Source: Gyrodactylus bullatarudis (Eukaryota; Platyhelminthes; Monogenea; Gyrodactylidea; Gyrodactylidae). From it: a stretch of DNA of 64,000 nucleotides. The notes beneath the pieces were generated by a model. That model was not told the DNA's origin, made no database searches, and was given only the letters and a program-made list of their open reading frames with translations. Below, piece by piece: positions 38,158 through 50,560 of the stretch. Numbering within the stretch: position 1 is the first letter of the stretch; each line of letters begins with the position of its first letter. The translations under genes were made by a program, and so were the position numbers. The DNA is taken from contig SSNU01000163.1 in the NCBI GenBank assembly GCA_012064415.1, forward strand, positions 744,001 through 808,000, written 5' to 3'.

Positions 38158-39063
38158 ATGCAACCAATGCCGTTAGTGGTTAACCAACGACCATCAGACG
38201 AGACATCAGAACATAAAAAAGTTGTCAGATGCATTTCCAATATAAATATAAAACTGGATGAGTCAAGAACAGAGTCGCCGACGCCAAAACTTAACTCCAT
38301 CAAGAGTGGTAATAACTCGGTGGCCAAAGTTGTCCTTCTTGGATCAGCAAAGGTGGGCAAGACATCGATAATCCAGAGATTCCTATATGACAAGTTTGAG
38401 ACTCGTTACGTACCAACAGTTGAAGATGTTCATAATAGAAAGTTCATTGCCAAAAATAAAATCATCCCGACAGAAATTATCGATACATGCGGCAGTTTCC
38501 ATTTCCCTGCTATGATTCGTCTTTGTATAACAAAGGCGACAGCATTTATCCTCGTTTTTTCCAATGACGACTTGGAGTCATTTGACAAGACAAAAGAACT
38601 TTTACAGGAAATAAAATCAATTCGATATGACAACGAGAACGGCATCATCCTACCCCCCATAGTAATAGTATGTAATAAATCAGATTTGTGTAATTCCAAT
38701 CAAGTGGATGAGAATAAAATTATGGAATGGCTGGTTAGGTCGTCTCTGAAGCCATCACAATTCGTTTACTCCAGTGCCAAAAACAATGAATCCATCATGT
38801 CAATATTTGAGTCACTTTACAACCAGAATGAATCGATAAACCTGGTGGAATTCGAAAGCTACGAAGATAAAAAGACCCTGAGTACATCTGGGTCTCATTT
38901 GGACCAGCACAAGGGCCTTCCACAAAAGTCAGATGATCAACAAGCGGAGAGTAGTAGACCCATGAATCGATTCAGGGCCAGTTTCCGACTCTCTCGAAAG
39001 ACGAGCCAGAAAAAGGACAAAAATAAACCCGAATATACCCAACTAAATTGTAATGTCTCATAG
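38158..39063 (+). CDS. RASD/Dexras-like Ras-family small GTPase
   Basis: Single-exon, 301-residue membrane-associated GTPase. G1 P-loop GSAKVGKTS (62-70), switch I YVPTVED (84-90), G3 DTCGSFHFPAM (109-119), G4 NKSD (173-176) and G5 SSAK (205-208). DTxG followed by a non-Gln residue and FPAM-RL are typical of RASD1/RASD2; Ser 113 replaces the catalytic Gln of Ras, which predicts weak intrinsic GTP hydrolysis. An N-terminal extension of about 55 residues and a basic C-terminal tail flank the domain. The protein ends CNVS, a CAAX box (Cys 298) predicting prenylation. The start is the first ATG of the open frame at 38158; the frame is open upstream without an ATG. Assignment within the Ras family is by the FPAM block and CAAX end. 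A DIRAS-like or arthropod-specific relative is possible. Confidence 0.82.
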   Translation: MQPMPLVVNQRPSDETSEHKKVVRCISNINIKLDESRTESPTPKLNSIKSGNNSVAKVVLLGSAKVGKTSIIQRFLYDKFETRYVPTVEDVHNRKFIAKNKIIPTEIIDTCGSFHFPAMIRLCITKATAFILVFSNDDLESFDKTKELLQEIKSIRYDNENGIILPPIVIVCNKSDLCNSNQVDENKIMEWLVRSSLKPSQFVYSSAKNNESIMSIFESLYNQNESINLVEFESYEDKKTLSTSGSHLDQHKGLPQKSDDQQAESSRPMNRFRASFRLSRKTSQKKDKNKPEYTQLNCNVS

Positions 39064-40712
39064 ACAGACTTGTCTACGACGTGATAGCTAAACTGAACAC
39101 TGTTCCCTGAAAAACTTTCTCGGTTCAAAATTATGACTGTTATTCGTTGATGTATTTTACCATCTGAGCTAAAAAGCATTACTCTTCCTCCCTAAAGAGC
39201 AGATTTTATCCACATATATATAAATATTCTCAACAGGGTCTAAGAAAAAGCATATATGTGTAAAAAGAATTGAAATTATGATTGATTAAAAGATAAAATT
39301 TTCCCATAGCATTGTGCAACTCAATAATAAAAATAGTATGAAAATATCAATTAGATATTCTTTTTGTTCTATATATAGCGTACCGAAATGTTGACTTTGT
39401 TCAAACATGAACCTTTAGATAAGATATTTCATTGCAGATTCCTTAGACATCTATAGATCCATATATATTCAGATCTTTTCAAAAGGCAAACAGCTATGCA
39501 ATCAAAACTGAGGACACATTGGCTTCTTCTTGTCAGTTTGCAGGAACCAGAGTTTCGACTCTAACATTACCTAATGCAAAAATAGACCTGAAAGCTATGT
39601 CCGAGTCATTTAGAGTTTATGTATGTATTTTTATAGTGACAACAAATTATAAGGGCGGTTAGATGATGAGCAGGGCATCGAAAAATATGCCATTTCTCTT
39701 GGAATATATTCTCTAAAATATTCTACATAAATAAGCTTTTTATGTGCCAAAAAATCTGTGAAAATGCTACTTTAATAATAATTTCTTAAAAGTTTGTCAA
39801 AAAGCTTATCACTTGTGTTGATTTTTAGATGATCTTTGAATAACAGAAGTCATCATAAAACTTTGATTTAAAATTCAGTTTTTATATTACATATTTATTT
39901 AGTATTATTCCTTTTTATAATTTATCTTGCAATCTTATATTCACGATTTTTACATCATAGTGTTCCAAGACTTTTATTCGAAATTTAACGATTCCATATG
40001 TTTTCTCTTATCAATATACCAATAATACATCAGGAATATACCGAAAATATTTACACAATTTCTTGCGAAGGTTCACTCCACCAACTTTTTCCACGACTGT
40101 AAGACTATTCACTAGAAAGTGACGAATAAAAACCTCTTATTTTGGATGATCCTAAAACTCATTCGAAGCAGAAAACTCTATTAGACAATCCTTCATCTAA
40201 AACAAGATATTAAATATCAGTTGAGAGATTCAAATAGTCTTATCATATTCATGCTGACATCAAAATAGTCTAAAAAAATTCTTTATTCATCAAGGCTGAA
40301 AATAAGCAAAAATATTCCAAATATGCTATCGATTCCAGTTTTGTATTTCAAAATTTTCAGTGAATTAGCCTCAATTATGATTGCAGCTCTATGGGGATTT
40401 CCACCTATTTTCCCATGAGCAAAAATGTATTCACACAAACATGCCTTGGAGTTACATTAGAAAGTTTACATTCTAAAAATTGAATTACCATTCAGTCTAG
40501 CCCGAGAGAGACAAAATTCCCCTTTCCATCACATTTTTTGGGGATAAATTGCCTATAGTCCATAAGATAATATTATTAATTCAATTATAAACCAAGTGGT
40601 AACATCCATATGTGTTTAATTTATATCTATTTTAAAACGTTTCTCAATCTACTTTTAAGTAATCACGATAATATAATAATATAAAGATTCAATTTGACTA
40701 TAGAGAATTTAT
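39064..40712. other. Intergenic, RASD-like gene to NOB1 (convergent)
   Basis: AT-rich and non-coding as far as I can read. An AATAAA at 39326-39331 is a plausible polyadenylation signal for the RASD-like gene. I recognise no repeat family. Confidence 0.5.
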
Positions 40713-40713
40713 T
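40708..40713 (-). terminator. AATAAA polyadenylation signal overlapping the NOB1 stop
   Basis: On the minus strand the TGA stop runs straight into the hexamer (TGAATAAA, sharing one base), so the 3' UTR would be about 15-30 nt if used. It is the same arrangement as at the IFT122 end. Confidence 0.55.
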
Positions 40714-42264
40714 CATTTTTTTCTTTTCTGTACATTTGGATTTCCTTTAGTTGGCTTCAGACCATGATAACCATTCTTTTGACGCCATGGTTCCAACGGC
40801 ACTTGTCCATCTGATCTGACTCCGTAGTTGAATCCTCTCGATTCAATATCGTTCAAGGGGAAAACGTTGCCATCGTCAATTGTGGTGGATAGGCCACATT
40901 TACCAAAAGTTTCGACCAAGTCTTCATCGTTGGTTAGAAAACCGTTTGTAGCGATAAGATTGACTGATTTCTTCTGTTTAGTCAGACGTCGATCAGGAAG
41001 ACGCTGATCGGCACAGTAAATTGCATTGTCAGCATGTTGGCCGCCTTGCGGTTTCTTGATTGGATGCTGAGAAAAATAAATACATTTTTTTTAATCACCG
41101 CTCTTTCAGCCAATGGCCAAGTAATGATCCATGATTCTTTCTAAATTCTAAATTTTTTAAACACTGTATGTTGAAGAGTTACTTTCTTTTAGCTTTTGAG
41201 TGGTTTAAAGTCAAGGCAAAACTTACAACAGATCCCCTCAAGTTGGGAACATAGTTCTTGTTGAAATGAAATTCAATTTGGCCATTTTCCAAGAGAGTAA
41301 CTGGAATTCGGTGCAATTGAGCATGGCCACACTTGGGACAAAAGAATACATCCTTCTTACGACACACCCTGTGACAAGCTGTGCACCAGAGAATTCTTGA
41401 TTTGGGCTCCTTGATTACCATTTTATCGAAACTTATCAAATTTAATTTTGCATGCAAGAGAACATTCTGCATTGCAAAGTCACTGGTCATACAGCCAATT
41501 TTGATTGGGGAATTTTCCTCAATCGGCTCCACAGTATCGCTAAGGGTGAAAGAGTACGTTAAAAAGTTTCAACTGAACTAATTAGATATGCAAAAGTTTG
41601 AATAAATAAATCCGAAGAAGAACGAAGCTTATTTGAATTATAAAATATTGAATATAAAATTTGTAGACTAACTGAAAGTTTTCAGGAAAGCCAAAATTCG
41701 ACAAGGCTTTCTCATTAAAATTTTCCTCTGTTATCCAATCTTCGTCAGAGTCTGCTGAATCTTTTGTCACTTGGTCATTTTTTTTATTTGGCTTTCCCTT
41801 TGCAATTTGCCATTCATTTTTATCGTTGAACTCTTCATCAACAGGAAAATATTTTTTAACTGGCCTCTTAGACGTGTAGTTGAAAGCTTGAAGAATGAAA
41901 TTCTTTATGTCTTTAACCTCCATGTACTCTGGGAAAGAGCCATGAATTTTCTTGTGGTAGTCAAGGGCTAAAGCCATGACATCGAAATCTGGAGCGGAGA
42001 GAACTGAGTAGTCACCAGTCTTTTTAGCAAGATTTTTAACTAGAAATAATAAAAATATTACAAACTCTCTTTTAGAGCATCTGCAGTAGGCTCTTCCACG
42101 TTAAGCCTGAAAGGAATTTTGTCAATATATTCTCTAGTTTGGACATCACGGATTTCTGCGATTACGCTAGGTGTTGTAACTATATTTTCAGCAAAATTAA
42201 GAAGGTCAATCCTCTTTATGAAAGCATTAGTATCGACAACAAGAACTGAAACTTTGCTTGTCAT
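40713..42264 (-). CDS. NOB1: NOB1, 20S pre-rRNA endonuclease
   Basis: PIN-domain nuclease that makes the final cut of 18S rRNA in pre-40S ribosomes. Exons (minus): 42264-42066, 42039-41673, 41539-41227 and 41066-40713; 410 aa against about 412 in human. PIN motifs: VVDTNAF (Asp 11), EIRD (Glu 37) and KKTGDYSVLSAPDFDVMALA with further acidic residues. Zinc ribbon C241/C244/C256/C259 (WCTACH, FFCPKCGH), then the conserved IPVTLLENGQIEFHF strand region and a GGQHADNAI-CADQRLPDRRL block typical of the C-terminus. The linker is acidic (DSADSDEDWITEENF). Intron 1 is only 26 nt (GTTTGT donor, TTTCTAG acceptor) and is required to restore frame; introns 2 and 3 are 133 and 160 nt. Confidence 0.97.
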
Positions 42265-43845
42265 CTGAAAATTTTGTAAAATTATATTATTTAAACAGAT
42301 ATTTTATTTCAGAAAGAGCTCTTTTAAATGACGAAGCAACCATAAATTTGAATTCAACTTTTAAAGTTAAACATTTGTAAAGATAAAATGAGTCAATGAC
42401 TTTTATTCATTTCAGTTACAGTCTAAAATTATAATTATTTAAACATTAATCTAAACAGATAAATGATATCCCAAAACTCTCAATTTACTAGTGATATATA
42501 CTTTACATTTATCATTAAATGAATCCTATCTACTTATAAATAGATTCGGAATTATTTTTATTAAAAAATATGCTTACTCGTTGTTATGACTTCATTAAAA
42601 TTATCCGCCTAGTGATAACAATGAGCTCTCTTAGCTCAGCTAAGTTATCCATTTTTCTCATCATCATACGTGATTTGAGAAAAAAATTCTCATCAACAGA
42701 GAAAAATTTCACCAATCAAGCCTCCTCAAGGAAGAGGACAAACAAAAATAACTCAAAAGTTATCATCGTGGTCTATGTATATAATTATATTCCATTATCA
42801 CATCCTTGTTATAACTAGGTCAGGTGGACTTTATGTGTGAGCTTTGAAGTGGTCAGCAGCTTTTATTTTTTCAACTATCCGACGTGACTTTTAATATTTT
42901 GCGCCTCCCAATGAATTCTAGTGATATATTCTTGAGATACCTGTCTTTGTTGTTGTAAGAGGAAAAAACAACAACTGACGAACTCTTGACTTGTTACACA
43001 AACATTGGTATATAATTATGTTTGGATTATTTCCTCGAGCATACATCCTTGGTTATATGTAATTTTCTACGACGGAAATTATCTGCATTTTGTACCTAAA
43101 CTATTGAAGAAGATGCGCCCATTTCGAATTAATTTCATCAAAAGGTTATCAAAGACCTTTACTTTTCTAGTAGAAAACTTTTATTGGAAAAATAAATATC
43201 ATTATCTATAAACAAAGGTTACAATCTGGGAAATCTTTTGTGTTGTAAATGCATCAAGGGTTATCTCGAATCTGTGCCTTGAAGGGTTACGAAAAGAACA
43301 GTGAATCCCTAGGACAAATCGGAGATTATGCAAATGGAACTTTTTGGTAAATAGCTACTGCTTGATTTAAAAAATTAATTACAGAGAATCTATTACTTTT
43401 GGCAATACATATTGGTACATTTCAAAGATAACTCTCTTGCAATACACACGATAATACAATAAAATGATTGACATCTACCCCCTAATTAATGTCCCTATAA
43501 CCTATTCTCTTTCCCCATATATGAGTGCAAAATAATGACAGAATACCATCTGTTCTGGGTGAAATTTCTGATAAAATTCATCTGAGAACAGTTGAGGGTA
43601 ATGATGTTGCAGTATGCCTGGAGAATGGAGTGGGGGAAAGATAATCTTTTCGTCAGAAATGTGAAGGTGTGATTACTTGAACGAAAGGTTAATCTATCGC
43701 CCAAAGTGTCCATTGAGAATAACGAGACATGAAGACGTTGATGGCAAAGTAACGAGAGATGGCATTTGTTAAATTAATTTTCATTCTATATAATAATTAT
43801 AATTAATACTGTTCTTTAGAGAAAGTCAAAATTTCCAAATCTTGT

Positions 43846-44060
43846 TTAACTCTTTCGGTGCCGATGGCCATCCATTTTTAAATATTTTCGTTCCTTTTTT
43901 ACTCTATTAGTCTAGCAGATTTATCGCTCAAATAAAGTTTAAATTGAAACCTAAAATGTGAACTTGCATTGGAAATAGTTTTGGCCAAATAAATTAATGT
44001 TTTCATACTTATATTTATTTGTTTTTTTTGAAAATTGTGAAATAATAGTAAAATATCTAA
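43846..44060. mobile_element. TIR element with CTCTTTCGGTGCCGA end, copy 2
   Basis: Starts at TTAA (43846-43849), followed by CTCTTTCGGTGCCGATGG. The interior matches the reverse complement of the copy at 23044-23259 (for example AATGTGAACTTGCATT and TTTTGGCCAAATAA). The far terminal repeat is lost. Confidence 0.6.
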
Positions 44061-45984
44061 ATTTAAATCTGTATTTTATCCCCTATTCTGTTAGGATCCG
44101 CTAACTTGAGAATGTTTTGGTAAATTTACCTGAAGTGCTCACTTATTTACAATTTTTATGCTGTATCATATTTATCCTTAACTCTTTTTTTTGTTAGAAA
44201 ATGTTTATTGATTATTGATATTTATTTGATGTACATAGTGATATAAAAAATAGGTAAATAACATCTATAGTTTCATTAAATACAATAGTTTGAGATGTCT
44301 CTAATTTCTAATAGATGAAATATAAGATTTTAAATAAATAAATTAGCCTTTCGAGAAATTCCGTCAACATTCTGGGATCAATGAAAATTAACGTAGAGGA
44401 GACTCTTAGAATAATCAAGTTTTGACCTAATGTGAGACATTATAGTTTTAATATTAACTCTCTTTAATGATTCCCACATTCCTATCAGCAAATTATTAAC
44501 TAAGAAATTCGATAAAAACCTCATTCTGAATTAATATTACGTAATGAAAAATCATTTTTTAATTTTCACATCCAATGGAATACAACGTGATAGTTTTATT
44601 TGAATATTTCAAAGCAATCTGCCTGTTGAATTTAATTTGGGATTAATTATAATTTTGGTTTTGATCAAACTTCTAGGTACTCATCATCAAAAAAACATCA
44701 TTCAACAAGATTCAATGTTTTTTTGAATGAATAAAGGCAGGATGATGATTTGGCCGGACAGATGTGGTCCAATTAAGAAATTCTTTTCTCCTCCAAACTA
44801 ACACAACAAAAGATTACTACTATTATAATTCAGCCTGTTCCACTTTTCATCCGTTCCTCCCTCGATTCGACACAGAGTTGATTGAAAATAATAATTTTAT
44901 TCATCTTTCTTCTATGCTGTTTTTTGTTAATTGAACGTGAATAAAATCAAAGGGTTATTATTACTATTTTAATCCTTGTCCACTGGATTCCCTCCATCAT
45001 AGAACATGTGAATGGTTTTAATAGTCATAATAACACACACTTGGCATAGGAAAAAAACATGGCAAGGTGTAAGTTGTCGGAATAACACTTTGGAGTTATA
45101 ACTCCATCATAGATCATATTGAAACGCACACAGTGGCAGTGAATACAAATATTATCCCATGTCGATAATTATTTATTAACACGTTCCCAACACTAAAGGA
45201 AGGAAGAAAGGAGCCTACTTCAGGTTGACCAGTTGTGTTTTCCCTATTGGCGTAAATTAGAGCTCTTGACTAATTTAGGCCATACTGTACGTTACAATAG
45301 AGAGGGGTGTAGTCTAGCTACAAATAAAGGTTACTCAGAGAGACAACAACAGTCCATATCAAGATGGTGATAAAAATCTTGCTCGGATTTAAAGTCCCAA
45401 TTCAATTTTATTTTAAAGCGTGTCTATGTGCTCATCTGGGTCTGTGTGTTACCATGTCAATCAATTGAAAAGTTGACTCAACAGAGTATCAGTTGACAAC
45501 CAATGGATAAGAATGATTACTGGTTTTTTTTCAATTTTATTTTTGAAAGAAAACTTGAATTCCCTTTTGTGTGGATGTATCTAATATCTTTTCAGTTAAT
45601 CAACAAGAACAAGAATTGAATAGATTGCCTAATCCCTAGATTACATGGTTCTCCCAATACACAAAAGACTCACCCACAAATAATAATAATAATACACACA
45701 AAGGAACATATGAACATGCTCAGAACTGGGAGAGTTTAGGCCTTGGCTAGATGGCCAATAATGTTTCATCCAATGATAATGAATAGACATTTATTATTTG
45801 TCGTATTATTTTCTGGCTCCTTGAAAATATCTCAACTCCTCTTTTGTTGTAAAGAAGAAGCAGTGACATGTTTTTTAAATATTTCTAAAGAAACATTTCT
45901 TTCCACTCTATGAAAATTATGATAGACAAATCACTTATATGTCTATAAATTAAGTTAAAATATGAACTGTCTGATTGTGATGAC

Positions 45985-46990
45985 TTGACTAATCTTAAAT
46001 TAGTCATGTCTCACATGAGATCTAAATTGGATTACACTAAGTCTTTACTTTACTCATATCTTCATATTAACCAGATGATATTCGTTTTGCTTGTAGACAC
46101 TAGTTTTTCATATTTAATGCATTTTTTGATAACTTTTCACACTCTCCAGATTGATGAAGTTGACTGAACATTATTTAAGTAAATTTCTTTATTAAAAAAT
46201 TATATTTATTTGTAATTATTATTTTATTGAAACATAAGTGTTTTGCGTAACAGAAAAAAATAAAAATAGTAATTACAAAATAAATAGTATATAATTCAAA
46301 AGTTGGAAGAGAATATATTAAATCACTAAATGTACATTTCTCAAAGGATCATCAGTAGTGTCACTTTAAAAATGATAGAATTTTAAAAAGTCAATGAATA
46401 GAATAATTTACAAATTCTCAAAGAACTAGTAAAAGATACATAAGATACAGAATAAAATGTGAGCTAAAAAAACACCAAAACTCTCCAATAAATAGCAACT
46501 GTGGAGAGAAAAGTGAAAAAGCTTACATTGGCCAGGGTAGTTGAAGATTGTAGGAATAATTTTTCTGAACGCATAGATTTGGTTTGTATAAGTTAATAAA
46601 GAATTTCACTTTCACCCATGCATCTATGCTGTCATCTCCAGGGTTTTTGTACAGAATAGAAAAATTCAAAGTTGAGGCAGTATAATTTTCTTGTTGTAAC
46701 CGCTGTGTCTTTCTTCAAATGATCACTGGATCTTGTATAAAGTTTCCTTATAGTCCGTCCAACTTTTTAATTTTGAATTATGAACTTATGAGGATTCTCG
46801 GACATTTTATGAAAATTTACGTGAATATTTAGCTAATCAGCATAATCTTTGATGTTCAATAAATTACATCATCGAGTTGGCGAATTTAAGAAAATCATCT
46901 GGTTAATATGAAGATATGAGTAAAGTAAAGACTTAGTGTAATCCAATTTAGATCTCATGTGAGACATGACTAATTTAAGATTTTATATAT
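45985..46990 (-). mobile_element. Penelope-like retroelement fragment with inverted terminal segments
   Basis: On the minus strand, about 46790-46490 encodes a decayed version of the GIY-YIG region seen at 26190-26442 (RKLYTRSSDHLKKDTAV; a shared stretch reading YKNPGDD in the other copy; WVKVKFFINLYKPNLC). The fragment is flanked by inverted arms of about 110 nt: 45990-46110 and 46870-46990 (for example ACATGAGATCTAAATTGGAT and its complement). Such terminal repeats, which may be inverted, are known in Penelope-like elements. A hammerhead motif follows the ORF region. Frames are broken, so it is inactive. Confidence 0.7.
46324..46360 (-). ncRNA. Predicted minimal type I hammerhead ribozyme in the Penelope-like element
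   Basis: Read 5'->3' on the minus strand: CACTA (stem I), core CTGATGA, a short stem-loop II TCCTTTGA, core GAA, stem III A-T pairs around GTAC, then the ATT cleavage triplet, then TAGTG closing stem I with five perfect pairs. Core bases match the hammerhead consensus. Stem II is weak (two pairs). Penelope-like elements are known to carry such small hammerheads in their terminal repeats, and this one lies just past the endonuclease ORF. Folding was done by eye. Confidence 0.55.
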
Positions 46991-47199
46991 TTTAATTTAA
47001 TAGAGTTGAAGGTAGATAATAGGTAATTAAATTCATATTTAGAATTCCTGAGGTTAAAATAATTCTCAGAAACGGAAAAGGACTCAGAAAATTTTTAAAC
47101 TATGAATGCATATCTTCGAACCCAGAGAGGGTTAATCCCTGAGATCAAGATGAGTGCATTTTACGAGTCCAGATGAGGATAAAGGGAATGTGTAGATTT

Positions 47200-47600
47200 A
47201 TTTTTTATTATTTAAAAAAGAGAACCTTTTCATCGGAGATTATACTATATTGCACCCGCTTAATAGTTAAAGATTGAGCATTATTCAAGCTAGGTAGAAG
47301 AGGGAAAATGTAAAATTCTGAACAGGAAAAATTATTCAAGATGCCGTTAGAAATTGTTAACGTAACTAATGTAACCGAAGATTCAGTTGAAATATCTTGA
47401 TTTAATCCCAAAAATCAGAGTATATTTCATCAGGAGAGGATTTTAAGAATGATCCGATCTTGTTAAAGAAAGATCTGATAGATCGGAAGAACGACATCGG
47501 TAATATTGCAGTACTCAAATAGGAATAGTCCTCAAGACTTCTTGAAAAGCCGTGTTGAAAGAAACAAACTATTTCTGCATGTGTAATTTTGTAGAACATA
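47200..47600 (-). mobile_element. Decayed LINE-like fragment
   Basis: Minus-strand readings contain YIFPLLPSLNNAQSLTIKRV, resembling YIFPILPKINNSQCLEIERI of the LINE fragment in ABCC10 intron 5 in order and spacing. An upstream reading (47599-47402) is in another frame. It is probably an older relative of the same non-LTR family. Confidence 0.4.
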
Positions 47601-50560
47601 TTCCATCTTCCCCATGTCTAACAGAAAAATTTATAGTTCATCTTCATTTTCGGTATTTTCTGTTTTTTTTTACGGCTAACTTGAAAAGTAAATTTCTTCA
47701 TTAATTACAATTCGTGTTTCCCTTCATCTCTCTGAGTAGTCATTAGAGCAAGGAAAAATTCCATGTTCATTTTTTGAATTTCAGAATCCTCTTTTGACTC
47801 GAGAATTTCCTTATCGCCTCAAGGTTATCCTTTTCAAAGGTATGAAGAGAATTCTCACATTGCCAACCTCTAAGTCAAGGCCATTTTGTAACAGAAAAAA
47901 AATTTCCACCAAAAAAGACAAAGCAACAACATATGGCTTGTGTGTGTAACTTTATTTTTCATGTACTACACACCAAGCGTAGAAGAAGATAACTTTATTG
48001 AGAATTGTCATCGGATTTTACGCTCTAATTACTGCGGGTGTGTGTAGAGCGAGTGCTCTGTTCTCATTGGGAAAAATTACATTTTTTTGTTTTCACACAC
48101 ACACCCCTCTCTCAATGATGGAAAATATTTTTACAGATGGGTCTTCAAGATGTATTGTATTCTCACTACCCATAACAGTTTAGATACATTAAATTGGCTG
48201 TTTTGTCTTAGTCGGTGAATTATTATATTGATGTGCTCTATTGTTCTCACGACAATATGCAATCCTAGCAACGAAATCATGACATAATTGGCCAAGATTG
48301 AACAATGTGTCCACATTGGATTGAGTCCTTTCTCAAATGAGGATATTTGCAGAATATTTTGAACAATTTTAACCATAGTTAACTATATGAACAGACGAAG
48401 CTTGAAGACCAGAAATAGTTTTGGTGTTGAGCAAGAAACAATTAGATAGAAAAAATTGAAATGATTGGTTACTCAATGATCGCTTATCAAGTGCTGGCCC
48501 TATAGTTGACCAAGATTGGTTGCTATTCTTTAAGGAATCAAGACTAGTCATTGGTTCTTAACAATTTTAATTATGATCTTGGACACACTTCTGTGAGCTA
48601 AAAATCCCCCGCAGAAGACAAAGGAAGTTGATTTGCTTTCAGACACTAGAGTTTCTGTTGATCCATTTCACTCATTTTATTGCCATTTATTTTATTACAT
48701 TTAAAAAGACTACAAGATCCAGATTTATTTCATTCTATTGATCAGATTAACTTACATTTATTTTGTATACATTATTTTATATTTATATTTCAATATAAGG
48801 CTTTATCTAACAAAAAAGTCTTGTCAGGCTATCTGATTTTTTTTCAAACATTGTATATTGGAATTAAATCAAGGTGATGGGAGGTTCTTATAAAGTTCAA
48901 CTGATTTTGATCCCCAAGCAAGTGTGAAAGCAGCGTACCAACCCTATGCACCTCGGCAGAATTTGGTTCAATGACCATTTTTAATATCAGCTGTTCAAAT
49001 TTTACAATGAATTCATTGAATTCTCTCTTTATCTGTATATCAATAAAAAATGTTTCTATTCCACGAAAAAATAGATGAAGATAACTGTTAATTTATAGTT
49101 ATTACATTCTCTCCAGCCTTTCATCTTGGTTTTTAAAAACACAGAAAGAAAAGATGCTGGGAAATAGAAAAATTAACGAGTCCCTTCTCCTGTGAATATG
49201 TGGTCATTTGAGCATTAAATCTGTTCCTAGTAATCTAGCACATTTTCTCCTTAATAAATAAATAAACAAACAAAAAAATAGATGGATATGTTTCATGGCA
49301 ATGTTTGAGCTCGAGCATAACAGGGGGGGGAGTCTGAAAAGGTGGAAACAAAACAATAGACCATAAAAGTTTGTGCTTCTATTGTATTATTACTACTATT
49401 ATTATGTACGTATACAACTTTATTTCTTTTGAGTTTATTAGTTTACTTTGAGAAATGTAATGGAAGCGTTCACCCCACCTCTTTGTCCCAACCAATTGAG
49501 GAGAGGTTAAGCATAGATTGATGGCGAATGTGAGTGTAGCGTGAATAGAGAACTGACACGTGTTTGCCAAAAATAAACATATAAGCGGAGAGAACACGGT
49601 CCTTAAATCTCAAATGAGAACGATTTATCTCTAACAAGCATTGAGTATATTATCCATACCCGAATTAATTCGACTCATAATATATCTTGTACATTGATAA
49701 CCTGTTGATGAATACCCCATACAGCTTACATTTCATTTTTTACTTTACTTGAGTATCGAAAATTGTCTTCCAATCAGATCAATTATATAATCATATTTAG
49801 AAATGTATGATTTAATGGAAGCTTTCAAATTTGCGCCATGATTTTTCAAAATTCTGAATTATTGGATACACTACATGATATTTTTAAATCGGATTTTCAC
49901 GACAAATTAATGTTGAATACATATTAATGTTAAATATATATTCTGAATGAACCCTGAAAAAATCCGGTAAATTTGGGAAAAATTAATGATTTTAGGGACA
50001 TGTATCAGAGCATCAATTTAGTTTTCAAAAAAAGTTAACTTTCGTAGATATGCTTTTTTTGAAATTGCAATATTTTATTGAATAAATCTAGATAGACATT
50101 TTTTTTTGGTAGAAATAGAATCTATATTGAAAAAACAAATACAAAAATAAAAATAGGACATTAATCGATCTCGTGTTTTTTATTTGTTATACACTGAACG
50201 AATTTCCATTTTGAACGTAACTGATAGATAAAATAAATATATACAAGGAATGAGTGTTCAAAATATAATGTAAAAAATATCCAAAAGCAAGACGAGACAT
50301 CCGCTCAAGGTCCTTTAGCAGAATTAGTCTCTCTAATAAACACTGATTGATGCTAAATCAATTCTCACAGTCAGAGGTCTTCAACTTTATTGAATGTTCT
50401 CAAAAGGTCTCGAAACGGGGACCTATTCAGTCAAATGTAAATTAGAGAAGAGAAATGGAGTAATCCAGTTTAGTTCTTGTGATTTTTTATCCAACAGAAT
50501 TTTAGAGTTTGGATTAGAATCGATCACTCTTCTCAAAGAAATAGCATCAGTTTTGTTTTA

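Noticed and set aside
48131..48551. Two minus-strand ORFs of 81 and 60 codons
   Set aside because: They lie in different frames with no domain or repeat-family match I can name; treated as chance or an unrecognisable repeat.
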